The notes under the pieces are model-generated. The model was not told the DNA's origin. It worked only from the letters and a program-made list of their open reading frames with translations, and did no database searches. The position numbers and the translations under genes were made by a program. DNA of 64,000 nucleotides from Bacteroidales bacterium (GTDB taxonomy: Bacteria; Bacteroidota; Bacteroidia; Bacteroidales; UBA932): assembly GCA_017962375.1 (NCBI GenBank), contig JAGCVJ010000017.1, positions 1 to 64,000 on the forward strand. Reading direction: 5' to 3'. Below, in pieces: positions 31,157 to 40,161 of the stretch (positions are counted from its first letter, which is position 1; each line of letters starts with the position of its first letter).

Positions 31157-33406
31157 ATAAGCGGCAGTAACAGAATCTCCGCATTCTTTCATCAGCAGCG
31201 GCTTGCCGTAATATGTAACGCATCCGCCGTCCTCTCCCGCTCCAGGCCCCATCTCAATCACGTAATCGGCAGACTTGATTACATCTATATTATGCTCTAT
31301 GACATAGATTGAATTGCCCTGGTCCACCATATTCTCAAACAGCATCACCAAGTTGTGGACATCCTTTGGATGCAGGCCGTCGGTAGGCTCGTCGATGATG
31401 AAGATCTTGCCCTTTTCCTTCAGATAGGAAGCAATCTTGAGCCTTTGCAGTTCTCCACCAGAAAGCGTGGAAAGCGCCTGGTTAAGATGCAGATAGCCAA
31501 GCCCTACGTCCATCATCGGGCGAAGCCGCTCCTCTATCTGGGTTCCCTTGAAGAAAAGGCTGGCCTTCCTGACGGAAAGGTCCATCACCTGGGCTATATT
31601 CAAAACCTGATGAGTTTCCTGGCTTTCCAGATGATACTCAAGGGCTTCGGGCGAATATCTTAGGCCTTTGCAGGCTTCGCAGACTGTCTCTATGCTGTCC
31701 ATAAACGCCATCTCGGCAATCACCACACCTTTGCCACCGCAGACAGGGCAGGCTCCCTTGCCGTTGAAGGCGAAATAGGTCTCCTGCTTCTTGTTGGCCT
31801 TGGCAAACATCTTGCGGATCAGATCCGCCACATCCATATAGGTTGCGGGGGTGCTCCTTAGGCTAATGCCAATGCTTTTCTGGCTCACATATATCATATC
31901 GCCGCCGCCACGTGCGTTCATAAAGGCTTCCATAAGAGAGCTTTTTCCGCTTCCGGCAACTCCTGCCACAACGCAGAACACGTTCAATGGCAGATCAATA
32001 GACACATTCTTCAGGTTATGTAGCGTGGCGTTTTCCAGGGCAAAGAAATTCTGCGGTATCCTGGCCTCAGGCTTAAAATCCGTAGAAGCCTTGAGCATTC
32101 TTCCAGTATCGGTTCCGCTTTCCAGAAGTTCATTGTAAGATCCCTCGAATATAATCCTGCCGCCGTCGGAGCCCGGGCCCGGGCCCAAATCCACTATGTG
32201 GTCCGCTATGCCTATCATCTCGCGGTGATGCTCTACCAGAAGCACAGTGTTTCCGGCATCGCGGAGCCTTCTGACGGAGTGCTTCATCCTCTCTATATCC
32301 TTGTTGTGCAGGCCAATGCTCGGCTCGTCAAGAATGTACATCACATCGGAAAGCGATGAGTTTATGTACTTTGCAATCTTGCATCTCTGGGCTTCTCCGC
32401 CGGAAAGAGTGCCTATCGGGCGGTCCAGTGCAATATACCCCAGACCTATCTCCTCCAGTGCCGTGAGACGTGCCCCTATCGCCGCCTTGAGGTCCTCGGC
32501 CAGAGAATCGCTGAGGCCCTTTATCCACTCGTTCAGTTTCCTTATAGACATTGAGGTAACCTCGGCGATGTTCTTCCCCTCAATCTTGCAGGAGAGTATC
32601 TTCTGGTTCAGGCGGGTACCGCCGCAGTCCGGGCAGACTCCCATCCTGAGCATAGGATTGAGAACCGCGCTGTGAAGAAGCCCCTCCTCGGAGTTGATTA
32701 TGCTTCGGTACATCCTGGGAATCAGGCCATCGTACTTGGCCGTCCTCGGCCAGTTGGACGGCGGGTTCTTCAGTTTAATCTGCGGAGAGTTAAGGAACAG
32801 GTCCAGTTCCTCAGGGCTATAGTCCTTTATCTTCTTGTCCAGGTCAAACAGCCCGCTGTGGGCATATCTGATCCACCTCCAGCCACCCTTGTGGAAGGCT
32901 ATGTAATGGATTGTGTCCTCGTCGTTGAGGCTCTTGTCAAAGTCCACCAGCTTGTGGATGTCCAGCTCACGTATCTCGCCGAGGCCTGCGCAGCGGGGGC
33001 AGCTGCCGTCCGGATGGTTGAAAGAGAAACTCTCAGCATATCCCACAAACGGCTTTCCCACCCTTGAGAACAACAGCCTCAAAAGTGAATAGATATCGGT
33101 GTAAGTGCCTACTGTGGAGCGGGAATTGGAGGCAGGCTTCTTCTGGTCTATCACTATGGCAATAGGCAGATTCTCAATGGAATCCACGTGAGGACGGCCG
33201 TATTTGGGCAGGTATTTCTGCACGAATGTGGGGAAAGTGTCGTTGAGTTCCCTGCGGCTCTTTGCTGCAATCGTGTCCAGCACCAGCGAGCTCTTGCCGG
33301 ATCCGGAAACACCCGTAAATACCGTTATCTTGTGCTTTGGGATGCTCAGCGATATGTCTTTGAGGTTATTCTCCCTGGCTCCCCTTATTACTATATTGTC
33401 AAACAT
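31151..33406 (-). CDS. UvrA-like ABC ATPase (short form)
   Basis: 751 residues, shorter than the ~940 of housekeeping UvrA. Both nucleotide-binding domains are present: Walker A GVSGSGKSS (~32) and VAGSGKSS later, signatures LSGGEAQR and LSGGELQR, and Walker B IIDEPTDGLHP. Zn-binding Cys clusters: CPRCAGLGE, CPDCGG, and CPVCGGKG...CEACKG. Such short UvrA relatives occur in drug resistance or DNA-damage tolerance. A divergent MFS transporter shares its promoter region. Confidence 0.88.
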   Translation of the reverse strand: MFDNIVIRGARENNLKDISLSIPKHKITVFTGVSGSGKSSLVLDTIAAKSRRELNDTFPTFVQKYLPKYGRPHVDSIENLPIAIVIDQKKPASNSRSTVGTYTDIYSLLRLLFSRVGKPFVGYAESFSFNHPDGSCPRCAGLGEIRELDIHKLVDFDKSLNDEDTIHYIAFHKGGWRWIRYAHSGLFDLDKKIKDYSPEELDLFLNSPQIKLKNPPSNWPRTAKYDGLIPRMYRSIINSEEGLLHSAVLNPMLRMGVCPDCGGTRLNQKILSCKIEGKNIAEVTSMSIRKLNEWIKGLSDSLAEDLKAAIGARLTALEEIGLGYIALDRPIGTLSGGEAQRCKIAKYINSSLSDVMYILDEPSIGLHNKDIERMKHSVRRLRDAGNTVLLVEHHREMIGIADHIVDLGPGPGSDGGRIIFEGSYNELLESGTDTGRMLKASTDFKPEARIPQNFFALENATLHNLKNVSIDLPLNVFCVVAGVAGSGKSSLMEAFMNARGGGDMIYVSQKSIGISLRSTPATYMDVADLIRKMFAKANKKQETYFAFNGKGACPVCGGKGVVIAEMAFMDSIETVCEACKGLRYSPEALEYHLESQETHQVLNIAQVMDLSVRKASLFFKGTQIEERLRPMMDVGLGYLHLNQALSTLSGGELQRLKIASYLKEKGKIFIIDEPTDGLHPKDVHNLVMLFENMVDQGNSIYVIEHNIDVIKSADYVIEMGPGAGEDGGCVTYYGKPLLMKECGDSVTAAYL

Positions 33407-33425
33407 ACACTCAAATTAAGGCAGA

Positions 33426-33433
33426 CAAATTTA
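33426..33433 (-). promoter_or_regulatory. -7 box TAAATTTG for the UvrA-like gene
   Basis: Perfect match 19 nt upstream of the ATG at 33406. It is separated by one base from the divergent MFS box, so the two promoters cannot fire independently. Confidence 0.5.
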
Positions 33434-33434
33434 T

Positions 33435-33442
33435 TAAATTTG
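33435..33442 (+). promoter_or_regulatory. -7 box TAAATTTG, 8 nt from the MFS start
   Basis: Perfect match ending 8 nt before the ATG at 33451, in the divergent interval with UvrA-like. Confidence 0.5.
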
Positions 33443-33450
33443 CGCCTGTT

Positions 33451-34632
33451 ATGGAAGCGAAGGATAAACTCTGGAACAAGAACTACAGGAAGACTATGGC
33501 GGTGAATTTCTGCCTTAGCTTTGCATTCTATCTGATTACTCCTCTGCTTCCGGTGTATCTGAGCGACACTTTCCACTCTCCAAAGGACACCATAGGCTTT
33601 GTGCTCAGCGGCTACGCTCTTCTGGCCATTGCCGCCAGACCGTTTTCCGGCTACATAGCAGACACTTTCCACCGCAAGAAGGTGCTGGTGATATTCGTCC
33701 TGGCCAACTTCATTATGTTCGGCAGCTACCTGGCTGCCAGCTCATTGCTCCTGTTTGCCATTGCCAGGACCCTGCACGGAGCGCCTTTCGGGGCGGCTAC
33801 CGTTGCCAACAACACCATGGCCATAGATGTTCTCCCGTCTTCCAGAAGAACTGAAGGCATAGGCCTTTACGGCATCAGCAACAACCTGGGAACGGCCATA
33901 GCCCCTACCGTGGCCATCTTCCTTTTCAAATGGACTGAGAGCTACAAGCTTCTGTTCTGGCTGGCCTTTGCCGTTGCCGGAATCGCCTTTCTGCTGGCCA
34001 GCAGCATAAATGCCCCAAGCAAGCACAAGAAGCAAGAAAAGAGGAAGATTTCCCTGGACAGGTTCTTCCTTGTAAAAGGCTGGGCAATAGCTGTCAACAT
34101 ATTCATGTTCGGCTACTGCTACGGAGTTTTGAGCAACTATCTGGCTATCTACGGCAAGGAAAAACTGGGCATAACTTCCGGCACAGGAACATATTTCATG
34201 CTCCTGGCGGCCGGCCTGATGCTCTCGCGTTTAATCGGGGCAAAATCGCTGAGGAAAGGCCGCCTCATAGAAAACGTTGCGGGCGGTATTCTCATATCTA
34301 CAGTGGGTTACGCCATCTTCGCCCTCTGGCCTTCCAGCATAGCCTACTATGGCTCTGCGGTTTTGATAGGCCTCGGCAACGGCCACATGTGGCCCGGGAT
34401 GCAGAACATGATAATCAACCTGGCCCCTAACAGCCGCAGGGCCACTGCCAACTCCACCATCCTCACTTCCTGGGACATAGGTATGGGCATAGGCATTCTG
34501 CTTGGAGGAGTGGTTGCCGAGTATATGGGTTATTTCGCCACCTTCCTCACTACGGTTGCAGCTCATATAATCGGAGTGTCTCTGTTCTTCCTTCTGACCA
34601 AAAAACATTACCTGAAGCACGCCCTAAGGTGA
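33451..34632 (+). CDS. MFS transporter
   Basis: 393 residues with about 12 membrane helices. FCLSFAFYLITPLLPVYLSD opens TM1, RPFSGYIADTFHRKKVL is the A-motif loop of the MFS, and LSRLIGAKSLRKGR is its repeat in the second half. The family spans drug exporters and sugar carriers; position beside a UvrA-like ATPase suggests efflux, but this is an inference. Followed after 21 nt by the metallophosphoesterase. Confidence 0.9.
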   Translation: MEAKDKLWNKNYRKTMAVNFCLSFAFYLITPLLPVYLSDTFHSPKDTIGFVLSGYALLAIAARPFSGYIADTFHRKKVLVIFVLANFIMFGSYLAASSLLLFAIARTLHGAPFGAATVANNTMAIDVLPSSRRTEGIGLYGISNNLGTAIAPTVAIFLFKWTESYKLLFWLAFAVAGIAFLLASSINAPSKHKKQEKRKISLDRFFLVKGWAIAVNIFMFGYCYGVLSNYLAIYGKEKLGITSGTGTYFMLLAAGLMLSRLIGAKSLRKGRLIENVAGGILISTVGYAIFALWPSSIAYYGSAVLIGLGNGHMWPGMQNMIINLAPNSRRATANSTILTSWDIGMGIGILLGGVVAEYMGYFATFLTTVAAHIIGVSLFFLLTKKHYLKHALR

Positions 34633-34640
34633 TGATTGCT

Positions 34641-34648
34641 TAAATTTG
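34641..34648 (+). promoter_or_regulatory. -7 box TAAATTTG, 5 nt from the phosphoesterase start
   Basis: Perfect match ending 5 nt before the ATG at 34654, directly downstream of the MFS stop. Confidence 0.5.
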
Positions 34649-34653
34649 CAGTA

Positions 34654-35508
34654 ATGAAAACCCTGAAAATCGTCATAAGGCTTATTCTGGTTCTCTTCCT
34701 TCTGTTCATCTTCAACGGACTGGACTGCAGGATGAAGGTCAGAAAATACACTATTGGCTCCACTAAGATTACCCAGCCGCTGAAGATTGTTCTGATCACG
34801 GACCTTCACTCCTGCCGCTACGGCAAGGGTGAAAGGCGGATAATCAAGAAGATAGACCAGTTCCGCCCGGACATAATAATGCTTGGCGGAGACATTTTCG
34901 ACGACAATATGCCTTTTGACCGCTCCACCCAGCTGCTCAACAACATAGGCCCGAGATACAGGTGCTACTACACTACCGGCAACCACGAGGTTTGGAGCGG
35001 CAAGGTAGACAGCATCAAAAATATTGTAAGGCAATCCGGAGTGAGGCTTCTTGACGGAGAAAAAGAAACTCTAAAGCACGGCAATGACACTCTGAACATC
35101 TGCGGCTGGCCGGACGTAACGGAACATGCAAGATGGTACGTTGTCTGGAATGGAGTGGACTCTCTGTCAAAGATATGCAACCCCAGATACTACAACATTC
35201 TCCTTCATCACCGCCCTGAATTCGTGGAAAAGTTCATGGACTACGGCTTTGACCTGATGCTTGCCGGCCACTACCACGGGGGCCAGTTTCGCCTGCCATG
35301 GATGAAGGAAGGCGTTTACGCTCCAGACCATGCCGGCACTCTCAAATACACCGGAGGAGACTATCCTTTCGGAAACCGCCACGCCATCATCAGCCGTGGC
35401 CTTGCCAGGGAAAGCACCCTTGTCCCTCGCTTTTACATCAGGCCTGAGCTTGTGGAAATTACAATTTACCCTGAAGCCGAACCTCAAATCAGAAAGACAA
35501 TCAAATGA
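34654..35508 (+). CDS. Membrane-anchored metallophosphoesterase (YaeI-like)
   Basis: 284 residues from the ATG at 34654. An N-terminal membrane helix (IVIRLILVLFLLFIFNGL) and the calcineurin-like signature: ITDLHSC (DxH), MLGGDIFDD (GD), TTGNHEVW (GNHE), LLHHRPEF and LAGHYHGGQ (GHxH). Metal-dependent phosphoesterase acting at the membrane; the YaeI-type substrate (UDP-diacylglucosamine or cyclic phosphodiester) is not certain. Its stop overlaps the next gene by 4 nt (ATGA). Confidence 0.9.
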   Translation: MKTLKIVIRLILVLFLLFIFNGLDCRMKVRKYTIGSTKITQPLKIVLITDLHSCRYGKGERRIIKKIDQFRPDIIMLGGDIFDDNMPFDRSTQLLNNIGPRYRCYYTTGNHEVWSGKVDSIKNIVRQSGVRLLDGEKETLKHGNDTLNICGWPDVTEHARWYVVWNGVDSLSKICNPRYYNILLHHRPEFVEKFMDYGFDLMLAGHYHGGQFRLPWMKEGVYAPDHAGTLKYTGGDYPFGNRHAIISRGLARESTLVPRFYIRPELVEITIYPEAEPQIRKTIK

Positions 35509-36701
35509 GCAAAAGCATCGCGATAATCGGAGGCGGAGCCGCTGGATGTTTCTGCGCAATAGAGCTCAAAAGACTCAACCCGAACTGCAGGGTCACCATC
35601 TACGAGTCTCAGGACAGGCTGCTTGCAAAGGTCTCTGTCACAGGCGGCGGCAGATGCAACCTCACCAACTCTTTCAAGGATTTCAGAGACTCTGACGGGA
35701 AAATAGAACGACTGGAATATGTCTATCCCAGAGGCCACAGGCTGATGAAGCGGCTCTTCAACACTTTCTCTCCCGACGATACAATAAAATGGTTTGAAAG
35801 CCACGGAGTAAGGCTTGTAACCCAGGAAGATGGCTGTATTTTCCCCAAGTCCCAAGACGCTATGGAGATTGTCCATACTCTTGAAAATCTGATAAAACAG
35901 GAAGGTATAGAAGTCAAAACAGGCCACAAGATAACAGACATAACCGCCCTCAAAGAAGACATCAAGGTCATAACCACCGGCGGCAAGAAAACGGACAAAG
36001 GTTACGAGTTTCTCTCCAAACTGAACATAGAAACGGAAAAGCCGATACCTTCCCTTTTCACTTTCGAGATAAAGGACAGCAACCTCAACTCCCTGAGCGG
36101 CACGGTAGTAGAGAACACTACCATATCCATTCCCGCCACCAAATTCAAGAGCCAAGGCATCCTGCTCCTCACCGACTGGGGAACAAGCGGCCCTGCCACT
36201 TTAAAGCTCTCATCCTACGCTGCCAGATTCCTCAGCGACAACAATTACAACGCCCCTGTAACCATCAACTGGCTCTCCAAGACTCAGGAGGAAACACTCA
36301 TCATCCTAAAAGAAATAATCGCTGAGAACAAGCAGAAGAAACTCTCTTCCATCAACATCCCAACTCTGACATCCAGACTCTGGAGCCACCTTATAGCCAG
36401 AGCCCAGATAAGGGAAGACATCCGCTGCAGCGAAATAGGTCCAAAGCAGCTGAACAGGCTTTCAGCCACAATAGTATCTGACACATATCAAATCACGGCA
36501 AAGGGAAAGTTCAAGGAAGAGTTCGTCACCTGCGGCGGCGTAAGTCTCAAGGAAATAGACCAGAACACCCTCCTGTGCAAAAAACACCCCGGCATTTACT
36601 TTGCCGGGGAAGTTCTCGATATCGACGCCATAACCGGAGGCTTCAACCTCCAGGCCGCCTGGACCACAGCTTACGCTGTTGCAAATGCGATAATTAGATA
36701 G
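35505..36701 (+). CDS. FAD-dependent oxidoreductase, BaiN/HI0933-like
   Basis: 398 residues. [20 protein letters not shown] is the Rossmann FAD loop, [13 protein letters not shown] the family signature, and the C-terminal [20 protein letters not shown] the second FAD motif. The family includes flavoproteins of uncertain substrate. It overlaps the metallophosphoesterase (4 nt), suggesting translational coupling, and is convergent with rubredoxin (8-nt overlap). Confidence 0.9.
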   Translation: MSKSIAIIGGGAAGCFCAIELKRLNPNCRVTIYESQDRLLAKVSVTGGGRCNLTNSFKDFRDSDGKIERLEYVYPRGHRLMKRLFNTFSPDDTIKWFESHGVRLVTQEDGCIFPKSQDAMEIVHTLENLIKQEGIEVKTGHKITDITALKEDIKVITTGGKKTDKGYEFLSKLNIETEKPIPSLFTFEIKDSNLNSLSGTVVENTTISIPATKFKSQGILLLTDWGTSGPATLKLSSYAARFLSDNNYNAPVTINWLSKTQEETLIILKEIIAENKQKKLSSINIPTLTSRLWSHLIARAQIREDIRCSEIGPKQLNRLSATIVSDTYQITAKGKFKEEFVTCGGVSLKEIDQNTLLCKKHPGIYFAGEVLDIDAITGGFNLQAAWTTAYAVANAIIR

Positions 36702-36852
36702 CCTTGAAATCGCTCTTGGCTGCTCCGCAAAGCGGGCAAACCCAAGTGTCAGGTATTTCCTCGAAAGGTGTTCCTGGAGCAATTCCTCCATCTGGATCGC
36801 CCTCTGCAGGGTCATAGATGTAGCCGCATGGCTCGCACTCGTACTTTTTCAT
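36694..36852 (-). CDS. Rubredoxin
   Basis: 52 residues, the standard rubredoxin length. The two iron-binding knuckles are CEPCG (Cys6, Cys9) and CPLCG (Cys39, Cys42), with PDGGIAPGT and PDTWVC between. A one-electron carrier in the anaerobic cytoplasm that can feed FprA-type flavodiiron proteins (one is at 60905) and peroxide reductases. Last gene of the NfeD-SPFH-HAD-fRMsr operon. Its leader contains AACCAATA (36874-36881). Confidence 0.96.
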   Translation of the reverse strand: MKKYECEPCGYIYDPAEGDPDGGIAPGTPFEEIPDTWVCPLCGAAKSDFKAI

Positions 36853-36873
36853 AATAGTGTTTGTTTTAGTTGT

Positions 36874-36881
36874 TATTGGTT
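36874..36881 (-). repeat. AACCAATA leader motif (rubredoxin)
   Basis: One of five AACCAATA copies on the minus strand at 36.8-43.7 kb, each 13-30 nt upstream of a start codon. Here it lies in the 29-nt gap between fRMsr and rubredoxin. Confidence 0.45.
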
Positions 36882-37337
36882 TTATATCAGATTGTCTGAA
36901 AGTATCTTCATTGCCTTTTCAAGATAATCCTTGTCTGTATTGTCAAAGGTAGCAATTTCTTTGCTGTCTATGTCAAGAACCCCTATTATTTTGTTTTCCT
37001 TGAAGATGGGGACAACTATCTCGCTTCTGGAGAGGCTGCTGCAGGCAATGTGCCCTGGGAATTCCTCCACGTCTTTAACAACAAGAGTTTTGCCTTCCCT
37101 CCAGGAAGTGCCGCAGACGCCTTTGCCGTAAGGAATTGTGTAGCAGGCCACAGGGCCCTGGAAAGGGCCGAGGTGCAGGATGTTGTCCTTCACAAGATAG
37201 AAGCCTGTCCAGAAAAATCCCATAGTCTCGTGGATAAGGGCGGCGGCATTGGCAAGGGCTCCGGTGTTGTTGTTCACGCCTTCAGTCAGAGCCTTGAGCT
37301 GAGGCAGCATCTGCTCGTATTTGTCTTTCTTTTCCAT
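36882..37337 (-). CDS. Free methionine-(R)-sulfoxide reductase, GAF type (fRMsr)
   Basis: 151 residues. GAF fold with FFWTGFYL and [20 protein letters not shown]; Cys65, Cys75 and Cys99 have the 10- and 24-residue spacing of the catalytic and resolving cysteines of E. coli fRMsr. Repairs free oxidised methionine with thioredoxin. Part of the NfeD-SPFH-HAD-fRMsr-rubredoxin run, which then looks like oxidative-damage handling. It starts 1 nt after the HAD stop. Confidence 0.92.
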   Translation of the reverse strand: MEKKDKYEQMLPQLKALTEGVNNNTGALANAAALIHETMGFFWTGFYLVKDNILHLGPFQGPVACYTIPYGKGVCGTSWREGKTLVVKDVEEFPGHIACSSLSRSEIVVPIFKENKIIGVLDIDSKEIATFDNTDKDYLEKAMKILSDNLI

Positions 37338-37338
37338 T

Positions 37339-38043
37339 TTAGAGGATATTTGTCAGATTCACGAAGTGTTCAAGGCGGATCAGGTTCGGATGGTCATACT
37401 CCTCCACCCTCTCGTGCTCCCATATGGTCTTGAAAGGAATGTGAACAGCAATGGCGCCCATTTCAAGGACCGGGGCAATGTCGCTCTTGAAAGAGTTGCC
37501 CACCATCACGAACTGCTTTTCACTTACCCCGTTATGAGCGCATAACTTCTTGTATTCCAGGACTGTCTTGCCGGAAACGGTCTCAATGTCGTCAAAGTAT
37601 TTTCCCAGACCAGAACGCTCGATCTTGCCTTCCTGCTCCAGAGGATCGCCCTTGGTGAAGATGACCATGCGGTACTGTCCCCTGTCCTGGAGAGCCTTCA
37701 AGGTTTCAGCTACGCCAGGAAGCGGGGTAGCGGGGTTGTTGAGAATCCTTCTGCCTATGTTTATCGCCTTGATAATCTGGTCCTCTGGAATGGTGCCGTC
37801 GCTGACCCTGATGGCGTTCTCAACCAAAGAAATGATGAAAGCCTTGGTGCCATAGCCCAGGGAATCCATGTTGCCGCACTCGGTCTTGTAGAGGGCGGCA
37901 TACATCTCGTCTCTGGTGCCGTATGGCGACATCAGGGCGCAATAGTCTTCTACTGCAGTGTCAAACAAAGACTGGTTGTCCCAGAGCGTGTCGTCCGCGT
38001 CAAAGGCAACCAGTCTGATGTCTCTGTCCTTGGGGTTGAACAT
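37339..38043 (-). CDS. HAD-superfamily hydrolase
   Basis: 234 residues. VAFDADDTLWDN is the nucleophile Asp loop; MVIFTKGDPLEQ is motif II (Thr), and YKKLCAHNGV/FVMVGNSFKSDI gives the Lys and acidic motif IV. A C1-capped phosphatase, cytoplasmic; substrate unknown. It starts 3 nt after the SPFH gene. Confidence 0.9.
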   Translation of the reverse strand: MFNPKDRDIRLVAFDADDTLWDNQSLFDTAVEDYCALMSPYGTRDEMYAALYKTECGNMDSLGYGTKAFIISLVENAIRVSDGTIPEDQIIKAINIGRRILNNPATPLPGVAETLKALQDRGQYRMVIFTKGDPLEQEGKIERSGLGKYFDDIETVSGKTVLEYKKLCAHNGVSEKQFVMVGNSFKSDIAPVLEMGAIAVHIPFKTIWEHERVEEYDHPNLIRLEHFVNLTNIL

Positions 38044-38046
38044 TAA

Positions 38047-39045
38047 TTACTGGTTCTTGAACAGTTCCTTGATTGTTCCAATTGAACCCAGCAGGTTGGA
38101 GGCCTCGTATGGCAGGTAAACGGTCTTGTTGTCCTTGCCGGAAACCATCTCCTTGAGTGTTGCAATGTACTTGTCTGCAAGCATATAACTGGCCGGAGAC
38201 ATATTGCTCTCCTTTACAGCCTCCGTTATTCTGTGGATTGCCTCGGCCTCTGCGTTAGCCTGGAGAATCTTTGCCTCGGCGATACCCTGGGCCTGGAGAA
38301 TCTTGGTCTGCTTTTCAGCCTCGGCGCGGTTGATCTGGGCGGCTTTCAGACCCTCGGACTCGAGGATAGCCTTCTCCTTGTCTCCTGAAGCCTTGAGCAC
38401 CTTTGCACGCCTTTCACGCTCGGCCTGCATCTGCTGCTCCATAGCGTCACGCACGCTGATTGGAGGAGTAATATCCTGAAGCTCAACGCGGTTCACCTTA
38501 ACGCCCCACTTGTTGGTAGCATCGTCCAGCACAGCACGCAGCTTGGAGTTGATGGTGTCTCTGGAAGTCAGAGTCTGGTCAAGCTCCAGCTCGCCGATAA
38601 CGTTACGCAGAGTGGTCTGAGTCAGCTTCTCAATAGCGTAAGGCAGGTTGTCAATCTCATACACAGACTTCATAGGGTCAGTGATCTGGAAGTAAAGCAG
38701 CGCATTGATGGTGGTTGTTACGTTATCCTTGGTAATAACGCTCTGCTTAGGGAAGTCGAACACCTGCTCGCGGAGGTCGATCTTGTCGCTCTGGCGAAGG
38801 ATCACGTGAGCCGTGCCGTCATAGCCCTCAATCACCTTGCGGATGTAAACCTTCCTAGGCTTGTCGATTATAGGCCAGATGATGTTGATTCCTGAAGGAA
38901 GAGTGGCGTGGTATTTTCCGAGCCTCTCCACAATCTTGGTCTCAGACTGCTGGATAACCTTGATTCCAGACAGCACAATCAACACTACAATCACGATAAT
39001 CGCGATGAGGATGACTGTCATAGGTTGCATTCCTAATATATCCAT
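38047..39045 (-). CDS. SPFH/band 7 (stomatin/QmcA-like) membrane protein
   Basis: 332 residues. One N-terminal membrane helix (MTVILIAIIVIVVLIVLSGI) followed by the band 7 domain (VERLGKYHATLPSGINIIWP, LELDQTLTSRDTINSKLRAV, GVKVNRVELQDITPP) and a long coiled coil rich in Ala, Lys and Glu (about 215-285). Such proteins form membrane microdomain scaffolds. It directly follows NfeD, its usual partner. Confidence 0.93.
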   Translation of the reverse strand: MDILGMQPMTVILIAIIVIVVLIVLSGIKVIQQSETKIVERLGKYHATLPSGINIIWPIIDKPRKVYIRKVIEGYDGTAHVILRQSDKIDLREQVFDFPKQSVITKDNVTTTINALLYFQITDPMKSVYEIDNLPYAIEKLTQTTLRNVIGELELDQTLTSRDTINSKLRAVLDDATNKWGVKVNRVELQDITPPISVRDAMEQQMQAERERRAKVLKASGDKEKAILESEGLKAAQINRAEAEKQTKILQAQGIAEAKILQANAEAEAIHRITEAVKESNMSPASYMLADKYIATLKEMVSGKDNKTVYLPYEASNLLGSIGTIKELFKNQ

Positions 39046-39063
39046 ATTTCAAATCATTAAATG

Positions 39064-39504
39064 TTATACAATCTTTTTAACGGTTACTATCACGCTGTCA
39101 AGCTTGAGAATTTCAACTCTGGCACCCAGCTCAATCGGCTGGTCATCTGCGGATACAGCCTTCCAGTCGTCTCCGTCCACCTTCACCCTGCCCTCTCCCG
39201 TTGCAGGATCTATAGCCTCTGAAACAATGCCTATACGGCCGGTCAGGGCTTCATAGTTGGTCTTGACCTCATTCTTGCCCTTCTTGTAGAAAAGCTTGAT
39301 GAGCATAGGACGGATGAAGATGAAACTCAGCAGGGTAACTAACGCGAAGATGATCACCTGCCAGGTAAGGTTTGCCCCGCACAGGGCAGCTATGCAGGAA
39401 CCTATCGCTCCGAAAGAGAAGCAGATAACTGCAATACCGGTTGTGAATATCTCAAGAATCAAAAATACCAAGGCTACGATGAGCCAAATATGCCACATTG
39501 CCAT
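39064..39504 (-). CDS. NfeD-family membrane protein
   Basis: 146 residues. Several membrane helices (LIVALVFLILEIFTTGIAV, WQVIIFALVTLLSFIFI) and a C-terminal OB-fold (about 85-146; LTGRIGIVSEAIDPATGEG, ARVEILKLDSVIVTVKKI). NfeD proteins pair with SPFH proteins; here it is the operon's first gene. A TATATTTA near-match box at 39533-39540 may drive it. Confidence 0.9.
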   Translation of the reverse strand: MAMWHIWLIVALVFLILEIFTTGIAVICFSFGAIGSCIAALCGANLTWQVIIFALVTLLSFIFIRPMLIKLFYKKGKNEVKTNYEALTGRIGIVSEAIDPATGEGRVKVDGDDWKAVSADDQPIELGARVEILKLDSVIVTVKKIV

Positions 39505-39554
39505 ATCGTGAATATTTAAAGGTTTCAGCCAATAAATATACGAAAAATATACAA

Positions 39555-39595
39555 GAAAATAACAGCTGCCCGTCTGGACAGCTGTTATTGTTTTC
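39555..39595 (-). terminator. Intrinsic terminator of the Vor operon
   Basis: AATAACAGCTG (39558-39568) pairs with CAGCTGTTATT (39579-39589) around a 10-nt loop, with a T-rich stretch on the minus-strand 3' side. It lies between the gamma subunit stop (39613) and the NfeD promoter. Confidence 0.8.
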
Positions 39596-39612
39596 AGAAG
39601 GAACTTTCAGGC

Positions 39613-40149
39613 CTAGCCTACAAGCTCCATTCCTTTCTTGATGGCCTCCTCGTTCTGAGGAATCAGGCCGTGATGCCTTTCAGGAAGAGTCTTCTTCAGA
39701 GCCTTCAGAACGCTCTCTATCTGAACGATAGGATGAAGCTTCAGGTAGCTTCCTAGAAGGATCATGTTGAAGATCTTGATAAGGTTCATCTTGGCTGCAA
39801 CATCCATAGCGTCAACACGGTAGATATTGATATCGGTACGTGTCGGAGGAATGCTGATTCCGTAACCGTCGTAGATGAGGGTTCCGCCAGGCTTAACAGT
39901 CTTCTCGAATTTCTCCATGGAAGGCTGGTTGAGGATGATGGCAGTGTCGTAGGTGGAGAGAATCGGTGAAGATATCTCCTCGTCACTTACAATAACTGTC
40001 ACGTTTGCGGTACCGCCTCTCTGCTCAGGACCGTAAGCTGGCATCCAAGTAACTTCCTTGCCCTCGATAAGTCCGGAATATGCAAGGATCTTTCCCATGG
40101 ACAGAACACCCTGTCCACCGAATCCGGCAATGATTATTTCCTGTTTCAT
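39613..40149 (-). CDS. 2-oxoacid:ferredoxin oxidoreductase, gamma subunit
   Basis: 178 residues. IIIAGFGGQGVLSMGKILAY is the signature of the gamma subunit (POR/KOR/VOR catalytic domain III), and TWMPAYGPEQRGGTANVTVI follows. Forms with alpha, beta and delta subunits an enzyme that oxidises a 2-oxoacid with CoA and reduces ferredoxin. Last gene of the operon; AACCAATA overlaps the beta subunit's end just upstream (40163-40170). Confidence 0.93.
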   Translation of the reverse strand: MKQEIIIAGFGGQGVLSMGKILAYSGLIEGKEVTWMPAYGPEQRGGTANVTVIVSDEEISSPILSTYDTAIILNQPSMEKFEKTVKPGGTLIYDGYGISIPPTRTDINIYRVDAMDVAAKMNLIKIFNMILLGSYLKLHPIVQIESVLKALKKTLPERHHGLIPQNEEAIKKGMELVG

Positions 40150-40161
40150 CTTACAATCCTT

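Noticed and set aside
35484-36155. A 223-codon minus-strand frame inside the BaiN-like flavoprotein
   Set aside because: Shadow of the FAD-binding gene; its translation is aromatic-rich and without domain.
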